From assembly GCA_031549325.1 (NCBI GenBank), contig JAVBQA010000018.1, positions 1-64,000 of the forward strand: a DNA stretch of 64,000 nucleotides. Direction: 5' to 3'. This DNA comes from JAJDGF01 sp031549325 (GTDB taxonomy: Bacteria > Bacillota > Clostridia > Christensenellales > Aristaeellaceae). The number at the start of each line of letters is the position of its first letter. The first letter of the stretch is position 1. This document shows, in pieces, positions 53,552 to 61,690 of this stretch. Both the position numbers and the translations under genes were made by a program. Below the pieces are notes generated by a model that was not told the DNA's origin, made no database searches, and worked only from the letters and a program-made list of their open reading frames with translations.

Positions 53552-55447
53552 GTGAAAAAGTCCTTGATTTGCCTGGTTTGCCTGTTGCTTGCGCTGTGCG
53601 CGCCCGCGTTTTCCGCCATGGCCGGCGCGGAGCCCGAGGCCTCCGTGATGGCGCTGTCGGACGGCGGCGTCAGCGTGTACATCGGCGAAAACAACGCGGT
53701 CTGCGAGGCGGGCGCGAGCCAGCCGCTATTTGACGGGCCTGCGGCCTCCATCCAGTACGCCGATCAGAGCGTGATCGTGTTTACGACGGTGGACGAGTCG
53801 GGCGTCGGCCTGTACGCCGCGCCCCGCAACCTGTACAGCCTGGCGCTGCGCGGCGACGCCGGCCCGCGCCTGATCGCGGCCGCCGGCAACGAGTGCGTGT
53901 ATGTGCCGCGCGACGGGCTGGTGTACTTCATCGACCAGCAGGAAGACAGCGAGCTTCGGGGCTACAATCCGCTCACCGGCAGCTGCGCCAAGGTGTGTTC
54001 CCTGGCCAGTGAGGTGCAGGCGCTGCGCGCCTCCATCGACGGCCTGCTGCTGTCCACCGCCGGCGGCGACCTGCTGCTGGTGCCCGCCACGGGCGAGCTG
54101 ATCAATGCGCCGGTTCAGACCCAGGGCGTGACCGTCCAGGTGTTTGACCGCTTTGAAACGCTGCTCGCCGCCGACGGCACGCTGTCGCTGCGCGGCGTCG
54201 CGCAGGGCATGGCCGACGCGCAGCAGATCGGCACGGACGTGCGCTGCGTCACCGCGCTGAATGGCATCGTGTACTTCCTCCGGGGCGAGGCGGACGGCGC
54301 GCAGCTGTACGAATATGATTACTCGACCAAGGCCACCACCGCCATCGGCCAGTTCAAATCCGCGATGTTCCCGATGATGGCCGCCGCCGATGGCCGGGTG
54401 TTTATGATGGCGCAGGACGGCCGCGTGTTCTCGCTGAGCGCGGACAGCAGCAGCGTGTCGGTGTTCGCGCATTTCCCCACCACCGACAAGGACCCGCTGA
54501 TGGCCGTGAGCGGCGACGATCTGCTGGTGTACGACGCCTCCGCGCCGGACGGCGTCCCCCGGTTCGTGGCGGCCTACCCGCTGAACGGGGAAGCGCTGCC
54601 CACCATCGAGCCGGCGGACCCCGCCGCGACAGCCGAGCCGGCGGATCCCGCCGCTAAACCCCAGGGGGACGGCCCCCGGACGCTGTCCCGCGGCCTGCGC
54701 GGCGGCGACGTGAGGGAGCTGCAGCAGATCCTGCGCGCGCAGGGCTACCCGGCGGGCACGCCGGACGGCATCTACGGCGCGGGCACCGCGAGCGCCGTGC
54801 GCTACCTGCAATACGACATGGGCGTGAAGGAGACCGGCAGCGTCACGCCAGAGTTCATGGAGGCGCTGCGCGAAAAGAAGCTGCCCAGCTACGCGCGCTA
54901 CGTCGAGATGCGCAAGGGCGACCGGGGTTGCCGTGTGTATGACATGCAGCAGCGCCTGCACGCGCTGGGCTGGCTGGGACGCAAGGCGGACGGCGACTAT
55001 GGCAGCAACACCGCCGAGGCCGTGAGGGCAGCCGAGAAGGCGCTGGGCGAGAAGGGCTCCGGCGTGGCCACCGTGAAATTCCTGGAGCACCTGTTCAAAA
55101 AGGACATGCTCAAAAACCCGGCGACCGACGACGCCGAGCCCACCGGAGCGTCCATCAGGCACGACCCGGAGATCTCCGAGGACGACCTGATCGGGCTGTG
55201 CCGATTCCTGAACGACCGCTTCCCGGGAGGCAACTACGACGTGAAGCGCGCGGTCTATAAGCTGCAGAGCAGGCTTGTCGACATGGGCTACCTGAAGAAG
55301 TCCCAGCGCTCCAGGATCTATGACGCCGACACCTTCCTGGCGGTGAAGCGCGTGCAGAACGAGAACGACCTGCTGGCGCACCCCACCGGAAAGCCCGACA
55401 ACAAAACGCTCGAGTTCATCTTCCCGGAAAACCAGCGCGCCTGGTAA
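53552..55447 (+). CDS. Secreted beta-propeller-like protein with peptidoglycan-binding domains
   Basis: A 631-residue exported protein. The start is GTG at 53552 with AAAGGAGA. The signal peptide ends near SAMAGA. Residues ~30-350 contain repeated strands of the form GIVYFLRGEADGAQLYEYD and GRVFMMAQDGRVFSLSAD, suggesting a DUF5050-like propeller. A Pro/Ala linker leads to two clear PG-binding type 1 domains (GGDVRELQQILRAQGYP; GCRVYDMQQRLHALGWL) and a third, more degenerate one (KRAVYKLQSRLVDMGYL). It should bind the cell wall; the propeller ligand is unknown. A strong terminator follows. Confidence 0.85.
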   Translation: MKKSLICLVCLLLALCAPAFSAMAGAEPEASVMALSDGGVSVYIGENNAVCEAGASQPLFDGPAASIQYADQSVIVFTTVDESGVGLYAAPRNLYSLALRGDAGPRLIAAAGNECVYVPRDGLVYFIDQQEDSELRGYNPLTGSCAKVCSLASEVQALRASIDGLLLSTAGGDLLLVPATGELINAPVQTQGVTVQVFDRFETLLAADGTLSLRGVAQGMADAQQIGTDVRCVTALNGIVYFLRGEADGAQLYEYDYSTKATTAIGQFKSAMFPMMAAADGRVFMMAQDGRVFSLSADSSSVSVFAHFPTTDKDPLMAVSGDDLLVYDASAPDGVPRFVAAYPLNGEALPTIEPADPAATAEPADPAAKPQGDGPRTLSRGLRGGDVRELQQILRAQGYPAGTPDGIYGAGTASAVRYLQYDMGVKETGSVTPEFMEALREKKLPSYARYVEMRKGDRGCRVYDMQQRLHALGWLGRKADGDYGSNTAEAVRAAEKALGEKGSGVATVKFLEHLFKKDMLKNPATDDAEPTGASIRHDPEISEDDLIGLCRFLNDRFPGGNYDVKRAVYKLQSRLVDMGYLKKSQRSRIYDADTFLAVKRVQNENDLLAHPTGKPDNKTLEFIFPENQRAW

Positions 55448-55460
55448 CCCCCGTTTCGAG

Positions 55461-55491
55461 GCGGGCGGACATCGTCCGCCCGCTTTGCTTT
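55461..55491 (+). terminator. Intrinsic terminator
   Basis: Perfect 10-bp stem GCGGGCGGAC/GTCCGCCCGC (loop ATC), followed by TTTGCTTT. It lies between convergent genes. Confidence 0.85.
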
Positions 55492-55495
55492 GCCG

Positions 55496-56362
55496 TCAGG
55501 CGGAAGCGGGCGGTTTGAATGAACTGAAATCCTTCTTCGCGCAGCCCGCCCGGCCGCCGCCCGCGCAAGCGCAGGCACAGGCGCACCCGGCGCAGGCGCA
55601 TGCGCAGCCGCCGCCCCCGCCGCCGCCCCCGCCGCCCGAAAAACCTCGGCCGCCGCGGTAGCCCCCACTCAGCAGGCCGATGATGGCCAGCGGAATAAGC
55701 AGGAATCTGCCCAGGATCACGAGGCCATCCGGCTCGGGGTAAGAAGACGCCGGTTCGGCGGCCGCCCGGATCTCCTCGGGCACCGGCGCGATGAGGATGT
55801 TGTCTCCATAGTGCGTGGTGACCGTCTGGAACCGCTCGCCGCGCCGAAGCGGCCCGCGCCACTGCAGCGCTTCGGGGCCGTCCGCGTTGGAGCCGGTGAC
55901 CAGGTCTCCCAGCCAATTCACCTCCAGATCCAGCACGTCGATCTCGTCAAACCAACCGGGCACGAAATCCACTTTGTAGCCGTCATCCGCCAGTTCAAAC
56001 AGGTTGTATTGCCTGATCGTGAAGCCGAACGTGGCGGTTTCGCCCGCGTGGAACTCGCGGTTCAGGTTGATCCATACCTTGGCCTGGTCGGAGACGTTGT
56101 AGCTCGAATACGATTCGGCATCGCCGCTGACATTCAGGATCTCGTAGTACGGATTGGGCACGCCGATCTGCACCCAGCTCAGCGGGCCGTCCTCCTCGTC
56201 GTCCAGCACCTTCCAGGCCAGGCGGTAGCTGAGCTCCACAGTGCCGTCAGAAAACGGCGTCGCGTCGATGGTCAGCTGCTGGATCTCGTCCAGCGGCGCG
56301 GCGAAGGCCGGGGCCGCCAGGCACAGCAGCAGCGCCGCCAGGCACAGCAGTTTTTTCAGCAT
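55496..56362 (-). CDS. Membrane protein with Gly10 and Cys-Ala repeat tail, likely radical SAM substrate
   Basis: A 288-residue protein. The signal peptide is MLKKLLCLAALLLCLAAPAFAAP. An extracellular beta-rich domain (residues ~25-205) resembles the DUF2207 type. One membrane segment lies at about 213-232, then the basic stretch YRGGRG, ten consecutive glycines (243-252), and a tail with Cys at 253, 255, 257, 260, 262, 264, 266 and 274 alternating with Ala (CACACAG, then CACACACA, then GGGRAGC), ending in KKDFSSF. The positive-inside rule puts the tail in the cytoplasm. The ATG overlaps the last codons of the radical SAM gene by 7 nt, so expression is coupled. Codons for the repeat vary (GCA, GCC, GCT, GCG; TGC, TGT), arguing for selection on the residues rather than slippage. 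I infer that the tail is modified by the radical SAM enzyme. Confidence 0.85.
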   Translation of the reverse strand: MLKKLLCLAALLLCLAAPAFAAPLDEIQQLTIDATPFSDGTVELSYRLAWKVLDDEEDGPLSWVQIGVPNPYYEILNVSGDAESYSSYNVSDQAKVWINLNREFHAGETATFGFTIRQYNLFELADDGYKVDFVPGWFDEIDVLDLEVNWLGDLVTGSNADGPEALQWRGPLRRGERFQTVTTHYGDNILIAPVPEEIRAAAEPASSYPEPDGLVILGRFLLIPLAIIGLLSGGYRGGRGFSGGGGGGGGGGCACACAGCACACACAGGGRAGCAKKDFSSFKPPASA

Positions 56363-57723
56363 GACGCGGCCTCCTCTCGGGCTTTCAGCGGGCAGTTCAG
56401 TGAGTCCGGCTCGCCCATGGCGCGGATGGCGGCGGCCTTGGGGTGGTTCCAGATGGCGCTCCATGGGTCGGACAGCATGTTTCCCAGCGCCGCGTCCTCG
56501 GAGAGCCAGCTCTGGCAGGGCGTCACCGTGCCGTCCGGCGCGACGGCCATGTTGCTCAGGCACGCGCCGCAAGCCGGCGTTTGCAGCCCCAGCTCGGCCA
56601 GGCGCTCCGTGGGCAGCCAGCCGGGGGAGGTGAAGGCGAGCTCCATGCCGCTTTGATCGGCGTAGGCCTTGGCTGCTTTCAGCGATTCAAACAGCGCGTC
56701 CGCAGGCAGGCGCGTGGCGGCCGATGATTCGGCCAGCGCGTTGCCTGTCAGGATCAGCCCGGAGCAGGACGCGTAGCGCACGCCCAGCCCGTGCAGAAAT
56801 TCCAGCGTCGATCGGTAGTCGCTGTTCAGGCTGCACAGCGGCGTGTTCACGCTCACGTCCAGCCCGGCGGCGAGCGCGTTGTTGATGCCCTGCACGCTCT
56901 TCTCATGGCCGGGCGCGCCCACCAGCCGGTCGTGGATGCCGGCTTCCCCGGCGTAAAGCGTCACCTGCACGCTGTCCAGGCTGGCCTCCCGAAGCGCCTG
57001 GCACAGCCCGGCGTCCAGTCGCGCGCCGTTGGTGTTCAGCCGCGTCACAAACCAGCGCGCATGCCCGATCAGCTCTGCCAGATCCGGGCGCATGGTGGGC
57101 TCGCCGCCGGTGAAAGTCAGCTGCGGAATGCCCGCCGCACGGCAATTGTCGATGGCTTGCTTCCACTGCTCGGTCGTCAGCTCCGCCGTTTCGGCCTGGG
57201 CTTGCCCGGCGGCGTAGCAGTGCAGGCAGCGCTGGTTGCAGTTCCAGCGGCCGTCCTTTTGCATGGCGCTGACGAGCAGGTCCATGCGGTGGGGCGCGGT
57301 CATGTGCCGGGCATAGGCGCGCAGGCTTAGCTGGCCGATCTCCAGGGAGGGGGGCGCGCCCCGGGCGATGTCGGTGAACACGGTCAGCATCGAGCCCAGG
57401 TCTTGCCGCAGCAGCGAGCGACTGGTCAGCGGGAAGGCCTTCGCGCAGCGGGCGGCGGCGCGCCCGATGATGGCGTCGTAATCGGCGGGCGCCACCGGGT
57501 TTCCCCGGTATTCGTTGATCTCGTCCAGAAAGCAGCCGAGCAGGCACGCCCAGGCGAACCGCACCGGCAGCACCCACTGGCCGTTCAGCAACACCACGCT
57601 GGGCGCCTTGGAGAACGGGCGCCATTTGGGTGGCACCAGAAAGATGCGCGCCGCGCCCGGACCCTCCGGGTTCAGCGTGGCGTGGCGCACGCCCGCTGCG
57701 AAATCGCTCCGGCGGTTGAACAT
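56356..57723 (-). CDS. Radical SAM/SPASM peptide-modifying enzyme
   Basis: A 455-residue enzyme. An N-terminal region of about 150 residues (VLLNGQWVLPVRFAWACLLGCFLDEIN) precedes the radical SAM cluster motif C162-x3-C166-x2-C169 (CNQRCLHC) and the SAM-binding FTGGEPTMRPD. A C-terminal SPASM-like region has C385, C388, C403 and C444 (ACGACLSNMAVAPDGTVTPCQSW to LNCP), fitting auxiliary Fe-S clusters. Such enzymes make thioether, C-C or epimer modifications in peptides, or mature enzyme cofactors. The ATG at 57723 has AAGGGGG. The overlapping downstream gene supplies a Cys-Ala tail that is a plausible substrate. Chemistry and target are not proven. Confidence 0.9.
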   Translation of the reverse strand: MFNRRSDFAAGVRHATLNPEGPGAARIFLVPPKWRPFSKAPSVVLLNGQWVLPVRFAWACLLGCFLDEINEYRGNPVAPADYDAIIGRAAARCAKAFPLTSRSLLRQDLGSMLTVFTDIARGAPPSLEIGQLSLRAYARHMTAPHRMDLLVSAMQKDGRWNCNQRCLHCYAAGQAQAETAELTTEQWKQAIDNCRAAGIPQLTFTGGEPTMRPDLAELIGHARWFVTRLNTNGARLDAGLCQALREASLDSVQVTLYAGEAGIHDRLVGAPGHEKSVQGINNALAAGLDVSVNTPLCSLNSDYRSTLEFLHGLGVRYASCSGLILTGNALAESSAATRLPADALFESLKAAKAYADQSGMELAFTSPGWLPTERLAELGLQTPACGACLSNMAVAPDGTVTPCQSWLSEDAALGNMLSDPWSAIWNHPKAAAIRAMGEPDSLNCPLKAREEAASC

Positions 57724-57749
57724 ATAATTCGCACCCCCTTGATGGGGAT

Positions 57750-57779
57750 AGTATACAATGCATGGCGTCACCGATGCAA
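57750..57779 (-). promoter_or_regulatory. Promoter of the radical SAM operon
   Basis: TTGCAT (57774-57779), 18-bp spacer, TATACT (57750-57755) on the minus strand, directly downstream of the hcp terminator. Confidence 0.6.
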
Positions 57780-57784
57780 GCGAC

Positions 57785-57808
57785 AAAAAAGCCACCCTTT
57801 CGGGTGGC
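57785..57808 (-). terminator. Intrinsic terminator of hcp
   Basis: Stem GCCACCC/GGGTGGC (loop TTTC) followed by TTTTTT on the minus strand. Confidence 0.85.
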
Positions 57809-57821
57809 TCCAGGCTGTTGC

Positions 57822-59387
57822 TTAGCCCATGATGGCGGCCAGATCCTGTTCCGGCGTCGAGATCGGGTGCAGCTTGAAGGTGTCCACCAGCAGCTGCAGC
57901 ACATTGGGCGACAGGAACGCCGGGAGGCTCGGCCCGATGTAAATGTTCTGGATGCCCAGGGACAGCAGCGTCAGCAGGATGCACACGGCCTTCTGCTCAT
58001 ACCAGCTGAGCACCAGCGTCAGCGGCAGGTCGTTCACGGAGCACTCGAACGCGCCCGCCAGCGCCAGCGCCACCTGCACCGCGCCATAGGCGTCGTTGCA
58101 CTGGCCCATGTCCAGGATCCTGGGGAACGGCCCGATGTTGCCCACGTCCAGGTCGTTGAAGCGGAATTTGCCGCAGGCCAGCGTCAGGATCACGGTGTCC
58201 TTGGGGGACTGCTTCACGATCTCGGTGTAATAGTTGCGGCCGGGCTTCGCGCCGTCGCAGCCGCCCACCAGCAGGAAGCGCCGGATCGCGCCCGCTTTCA
58301 CGGCGTCGATGATCGTGCCCGCGTTGGCGAGAACGGCCTCGCGCCCAAACCCGGTCATGACGCTGTCCCCGCCGTTGATGCCCGTCATGCGCTGGGTTTC
58401 GCCATAGCCACCCAGCGCCTTGGCCTTCTGGATCAGCGCCGAGAAATCCTTGTGGCCGTTGGCGTCGGCTTTGATGTGCGCCATCCCCGGATAGCCCACC
58501 ACCGACGTGGTGTAGATGCGGTCCGCATAGCTGGGCTTCACCGGCATCAGGCAGTTGGTGGTAAACAGCACCGGCGCGGGCAGGTTTTCGAACTCCTTCT
58601 GCTGGTTCTGCCAGGCCGTGCCGAAGTTGCCCTTGAGCTGCGGGTGCTTCTTCAGGTTCGGATAGGCATGGGCGGGCAGCATCTCGCCGTGGGTGTATAC
58701 GTTTACGCCCGTTCCGTCGGTCTGCTCAAGCAGCATCTCCAGATCCAGCAGGTCGTGGCCGGTGATCACGATGAACGGGCCAGGCTCGACGGACAGCGGC
58801 ACGGAGGTCGGCGCGGGCGAGCCGAAGCGGCCCACGTTGGCCCCGTCCAGCAGCGCCATGCACGCAAGGTTCACCTGTCCGAACTCCATCAGCAGGGAAA
58901 CCCACTCATTGACCGGGTGCGCGGTGCTGAGCGCCGCCATGCCCTTGATGAACCAGTGATCCACCTGCTCGTCGCGCTTGCCCAGCATGCGGGCGTGGTG
59001 GGCGTAGGCGGCCATGCCGCGCAGCCCGAACAGCAGCGTGGAGCGCAGCGACACCTGATCCACGTCGCCGTGGAACAAATCCTCGGGATCAATGGCTTCC
59101 TCGCCGCCCAGCGCCTGGCGCTTTTTCTGCACCTGGGCCGTCAGCGCGTCGATCTGCGCCTGGTCAAAGCTCACGTTGGTCACGGCGGTGAACAGCCCGT
59201 CCTCCAGCAGGTCGATCGCCGGGGCGCAGGTCTCGCCCTTCTTCTGCATGGCCACGGCCAAGCCGATCAGCTCGCACGTCAGCGCGTCCTGGGCGCCCGC
59301 CACCACTTCGTTCTTGCCACAAACCCCGGCCACCGTGCAGCCGGCGCCCTTGGCGGTTTGCTCACACTGAAAACAAAACATTGACAT
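57822..59387 (-). CDS. hcp: Hybrid cluster protein (hydroxylamine reductase / NO stress)
   Basis: A 521-residue iron-sulfur protein. N-terminal cysteines CFQCEQTAKGAGCTVAGVC bind the [4Fe-4S] cluster of the anaerobe (class I) type. Ligands of the hybrid Fe-S-O cluster are visible in ITGHDLLDLE (His, Glu), FTTNCLMP (Cys), GQCNDAYG (Cys) and a late VNDLPLTLVLSWYEQKA (Glu, Lys). Hcp reduces hydroxylamine in vitro and is linked to NO detoxification and protein S-nitrosylation. The start at 59387 has GGGGAGG. It is co-transcribed with the Fe-S protein upstream and faces a Crp/Fnr regulator across a palindrome. Confidence 0.97.
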   Translation of the reverse strand: MSMFCFQCEQTAKGAGCTVAGVCGKNEVVAGAQDALTCELIGLAVAMQKKGETCAPAIDLLEDGLFTAVTNVSFDQAQIDALTAQVQKKRQALGGEEAIDPEDLFHGDVDQVSLRSTLLFGLRGMAAYAHHARMLGKRDEQVDHWFIKGMAALSTAHPVNEWVSLLMEFGQVNLACMALLDGANVGRFGSPAPTSVPLSVEPGPFIVITGHDLLDLEMLLEQTDGTGVNVYTHGEMLPAHAYPNLKKHPQLKGNFGTAWQNQQKEFENLPAPVLFTTNCLMPVKPSYADRIYTTSVVGYPGMAHIKADANGHKDFSALIQKAKALGGYGETQRMTGINGGDSVMTGFGREAVLANAGTIIDAVKAGAIRRFLLVGGCDGAKPGRNYYTEIVKQSPKDTVILTLACGKFRFNDLDVGNIGPFPRILDMGQCNDAYGAVQVALALAGAFECSVNDLPLTLVLSWYEQKAVCILLTLLSLGIQNIYIGPSLPAFLSPNVLQLLVDTFKLHPISTPEQDLAAIMG

Positions 59388-59427
59388 TTTTTTAATCCTC
59401 CCCTTGATTGCTAATGATAGGATGCGC

Positions 59428-60144
59428 TCAATGGTCCTCCAGAATTCCACCGTCCGTGCCGATTGTGGTCACGCTCCAGGGAATCATCTGGCCGCAGTTC
59501 TGCAGCGCCTGCATCGCCGCGCGCTGAAGCCCGCCGCAGCAGGGCACTTCCATGCGCACGATGGTTACGCTTTTGATCCGGTTGTGCGTCAGGATCTCGG
59601 TCAGCTTCTCGCTGTAGTCCACGTCGTCCAGCTTGGGGCATCCGATGATGGTGACCTTGTTTTTCATGAACCCCTGATGGAAGTTGGCGTGGGCGTAGGC
59701 GGCGCAATCGGCGGCGATCAGCAGGTGCGCGCCGTCGAAATAGGGCGCGTTCACCGGCACCAGCTGGATCTGCACCGGCCACTGGTTCAGCTGGGACGTG
59801 GGCACGGCGCTGGGCGCGGCGGACACCACCGGCGCGGCCGCCCGCTCGATTTTGCGCGCGTGGCTGCCTGGGCAGCCGCAGGGCAGGGGTTCCGCCTTGG
59901 GTTGCGCCTTTTGCATGTTGGCCTGCACGGCCTCGTGGTCATAGGGCAGCGCCTCGCGCTCCACAAAAGAAATCGCGTCCACGGGGCAGGCGGGCAGGCA
60001 GTTGCCCAAGCCGTCGCAATAGTCGTCGCGCACCAGCGTTGCCTTGCCGTCGATCAGCTGCAGCGCGCCCTCCTGGCACGCCGACACGCACAGCCCGCAG
60101 CCGTTGCACTTGTCTCGGTCGATCTGAATGATCTGGCGTTTCAT
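59428..60144 (-). CDS. Ferredoxin-type 4Fe-4S protein, probable Hcp redox partner
   Basis: A 238-residue protein. The N-terminus is a 2[4Fe-4S] ferredoxin domain (CNGCGLCVSACQEGA; CDGLGNCLPACPVDA). A Cys-Gly-Cys-Pro-Gly linker follows. The C-terminal half (IIGCPKLDDVDYSEKLTEIL, VRMEVPCCGGLQRA) resembles the domain seen in Fe-S proteins that accompany hcp in anaerobes. It starts at ATG 60144 with AAGGAGG and is the first gene of the operon, 40 nt before hcp. It probably carries electrons to Hcp in place of the Hcr reductase of enterics; this is inferred from position. Confidence 0.88.
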   Translation of the reverse strand: MKRQIIQIDRDKCNGCGLCVSACQEGALQLIDGKATLVRDDYCDGLGNCLPACPVDAISFVEREALPYDHEAVQANMQKAQPKAEPLPCGCPGSHARKIERAAAPVVSAAPSAVPTSQLNQWPVQIQLVPVNAPYFDGAHLLIAADCAAYAHANFHQGFMKNKVTIIGCPKLDDVDYSEKLTEILTHNRIKSVTIVRMEVPCCGGLQRAAMQALQNCGQMIPWSVTTIGTDGGILEDH

Positions 60145-60156
60145 GTGAATCCCTCC

Positions 60157-60214
60157 TTGACTTCGCACCTTTATCATACTATACTTGAGCCAAACAATCG
60201 GTTGCATCTGCAAC
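60157..60214. promoter_or_regulatory. Divergent promoters and shared palindromic operator of hcp operon and crp/fnr gene
   Basis: Plus strand: TTGACT (60157-60162), 17-bp spacer, TATACT (60180-60185). Minus strand: TATGAT -10 (60173-60178) with no recognisable -35. The perfect dyad GTTGCA-TC-TGCAAC (60201-60214) is centred about 41.5 bp upstream of the minus-strand start, the class II activator position, and about 15 bp into the plus-strand transcript. Confidence 0.75.
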
Positions 60215-60228
60215 AAAAGGAGATTTTT

Positions 60229-60897
60229 GTGCACAATTTTTTGGATCTGATTGGCAGCTGCCCGCTGTTTGCGGGGGTCGGGCCGGAGGAGATCCGCCAG
60301 ATGCTCCAATGCCTGGGCGCGCGGGGGGAGGACGTTCCCAAGGACGGTTTCGCGATGATGGCGGGGGACACCCCCGACCACGTGGGCGTCGTGCTGGCGG
60401 GAGAGCTGCGCGTGCTGCGCGAGGACGCGATGGGCGGCAGGGCGCTGCTGGCCACGCTGGGGCCGGGCGACCTGTTCGCCGAGGCGCTGGCCTGCGCGCA
60501 CATCGCGAAAAGTCCGGTCAGCGTGGTGGCCACGCAGCCGTCCCGCGTGCTCAGGCTGGCGTTCGGGCGCATCCTCAGCACATGCCCAAGCGCGTGCGCG
60601 TTTCACGCGAAGCTGGTGGAGAACATGCTCGGCATCGTGGCCAGAAAGAGCATGGCGCTGCAGTCGCGCATGGAGATTCTGGAGCAAAAGAGCATCCGCG
60701 GGCGCATCCTGCGCTACCTGCTGACCCAGGGCGCGCCGGGCGAGTGGCTGCGCGTGCCGCTGGACCGGAACGCACTGGCCGACTACCTGGCGGTGGACCG
60801 GAGCGCGCTGTCCCGCGAGCTGTCGCGCATGGCGGCCGAGGGCGTGCTGGCCTATAAAAAGAGCGAGTTCCGCCTGCTGGTGGATCAGGCGATTTGA
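60229..60897 (+). CDS. Crp/Fnr-family regulator, HcpR-like by context
   Basis: A 222-residue regulator. The N-terminal cyclic-nucleotide-binding fold (LFAGVGPEEIRQML, GDTPDHVGVVLAGELRVLRED, TLGPGDLFAEALAC) is followed by a dimer helix and a C-terminal winged HTH (LDRNALADYLAVDRSALSRELSRMAAEGVL). The start is GTG at 60229 with AAAAGGAGA. It lacks an Fnr-type N-terminal cysteine cluster. Divergence from the hcp operon is the arrangement seen for HcpR regulators, which respond to nitrosative stress, often through heme. It likely activates hcp and represses itself through the dyad at 60201. Confidence 0.9.
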   Translation: MHNFLDLIGSCPLFAGVGPEEIRQMLQCLGARGEDVPKDGFAMMAGDTPDHVGVVLAGELRVLREDAMGGRALLATLGPGDLFAEALACAHIAKSPVSVVATQPSRVLRLAFGRILSTCPSACAFHAKLVENMLGIVARKSMALQSRMEILEQKSIRGRILRYLLTQGAPGEWLRVPLDRNALADYLAVDRSALSRELSRMAAEGVLAYKKSEFRLLVDQAI

Positions 60898-60981
60898 CTG
60901 AACTAAAATGGTTGTCATTGAATACTGTGGAACAGAACTTGTTTGGATAAATAGGTTCAACGCAACGCAGGAGGAATACCA

Positions 60982-61572
60982 ATGAGCAATCGACTTGTGG
61001 GCACACAGACCGCCATCAATCTGGGCAAGACGTTCGCGGGCGAATCGCAGGCGCGCAACCGCTATCAGTTGTTTGCCGAGGCCGCCAGGGAGGCGGGGTT
61101 CGCCAGTCTGGAGGACATCTTTCTGCAGACCGCCAATGACGAGCTCGGACACGCCGAAACCGTGTACGGGCTGCTGACCGACGGCCTGCCCGAGACGACG
61201 CTGGAACCCAGCGTGCTGGTGCCGGCGTTCAGGGGCACCGCGCCCGAGAACCTGCTGTTCGCGGCCAAGGGCGAAAACCTGGAGTGGAGCGTGCTCTACC
61301 CGCAGTTCGCGCAGGTCGCCCAGCAGGAAGGCTTTCCGGACATCGCCCAGATCTGGCAGGGCATCGCAAGCGTGGAAAAGCGCCACGACACGCGCTTCCG
61401 CGACCTGCACGCGCGCGCGCTGACCGACGCGCTGTACACGAGCTGTCTGCCGGTCACCTGGCAGTGCCTGAACTGCGGCTATCGCCACACCGGCGCCGAG
61501 GCGCCTCAGATCTGCCCGTCCTGTCTGCATCCGCAGCACTTCTATTATATCGTGCATCCCTGCATCCCGTAG
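60982..61572 (+). CDS. rbr: Rubrerythrin
   Basis: A 196-residue non-heme iron peroxidase. The ferritin-like four-helix domain carries the diiron ligands in AGESQARNRYQLFAEAA, ANDELGHAE, and ASVEKRHDTRF. The C-terminal rubredoxin-like domain has CLNCGYRHTGAEAPQICPSC (CxxC-x12-CxxC). It reduces hydrogen peroxide in anaerobes with rubredoxin or NADH electrons. The ribosome binding site is AGGAGG. It follows the Crp/Fnr gene by 84 nt and completes a stress-defence cluster with hcp. Confidence 0.96.
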   Translation: MSNRLVGTQTAINLGKTFAGESQARNRYQLFAEAAREAGFASLEDIFLQTANDELGHAETVYGLLTDGLPETTLEPSVLVPAFRGTAPENLLFAAKGENLEWSVLYPQFAQVAQQEGFPDIAQIWQGIASVEKRHDTRFRDLHARALTDALYTSCLPVTWQCLNCGYRHTGAEAPQICPSCLHPQHFYYIVHPCIP

Positions 61573-61628
61573 CATTGGTTCCCAGTCACCCGCTGCGCCC
61601 AATCGCCATGGTTCCCGGCGATGGGCGC

Positions 61629-61656
61629 TTGCTAATTTTGGCCGTTGTTGTATAAT
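61629..61656 (+). promoter_or_regulatory. Promoter of the Fe-S aldo/keto reductase gene
   Basis: TTGCTA (61629-61634), 16-bp spacer, TATAAT (61651-61656). Confidence 0.6.
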
Positions 61657-61690
61657 AGAAGCACAAGAACCGGGAAGGGGTGTTTGATGT

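Noticed and set aside
55551..55640. Gly10/Cys-Ala tail as a sequencing or slippage artefact
   Set aside because: Codons are mixed (GGC/GGG, TGC/TGT, four Ala codons) and the frame continues into a normal KKDFSSF end, so it reads as a selected protein sequence.
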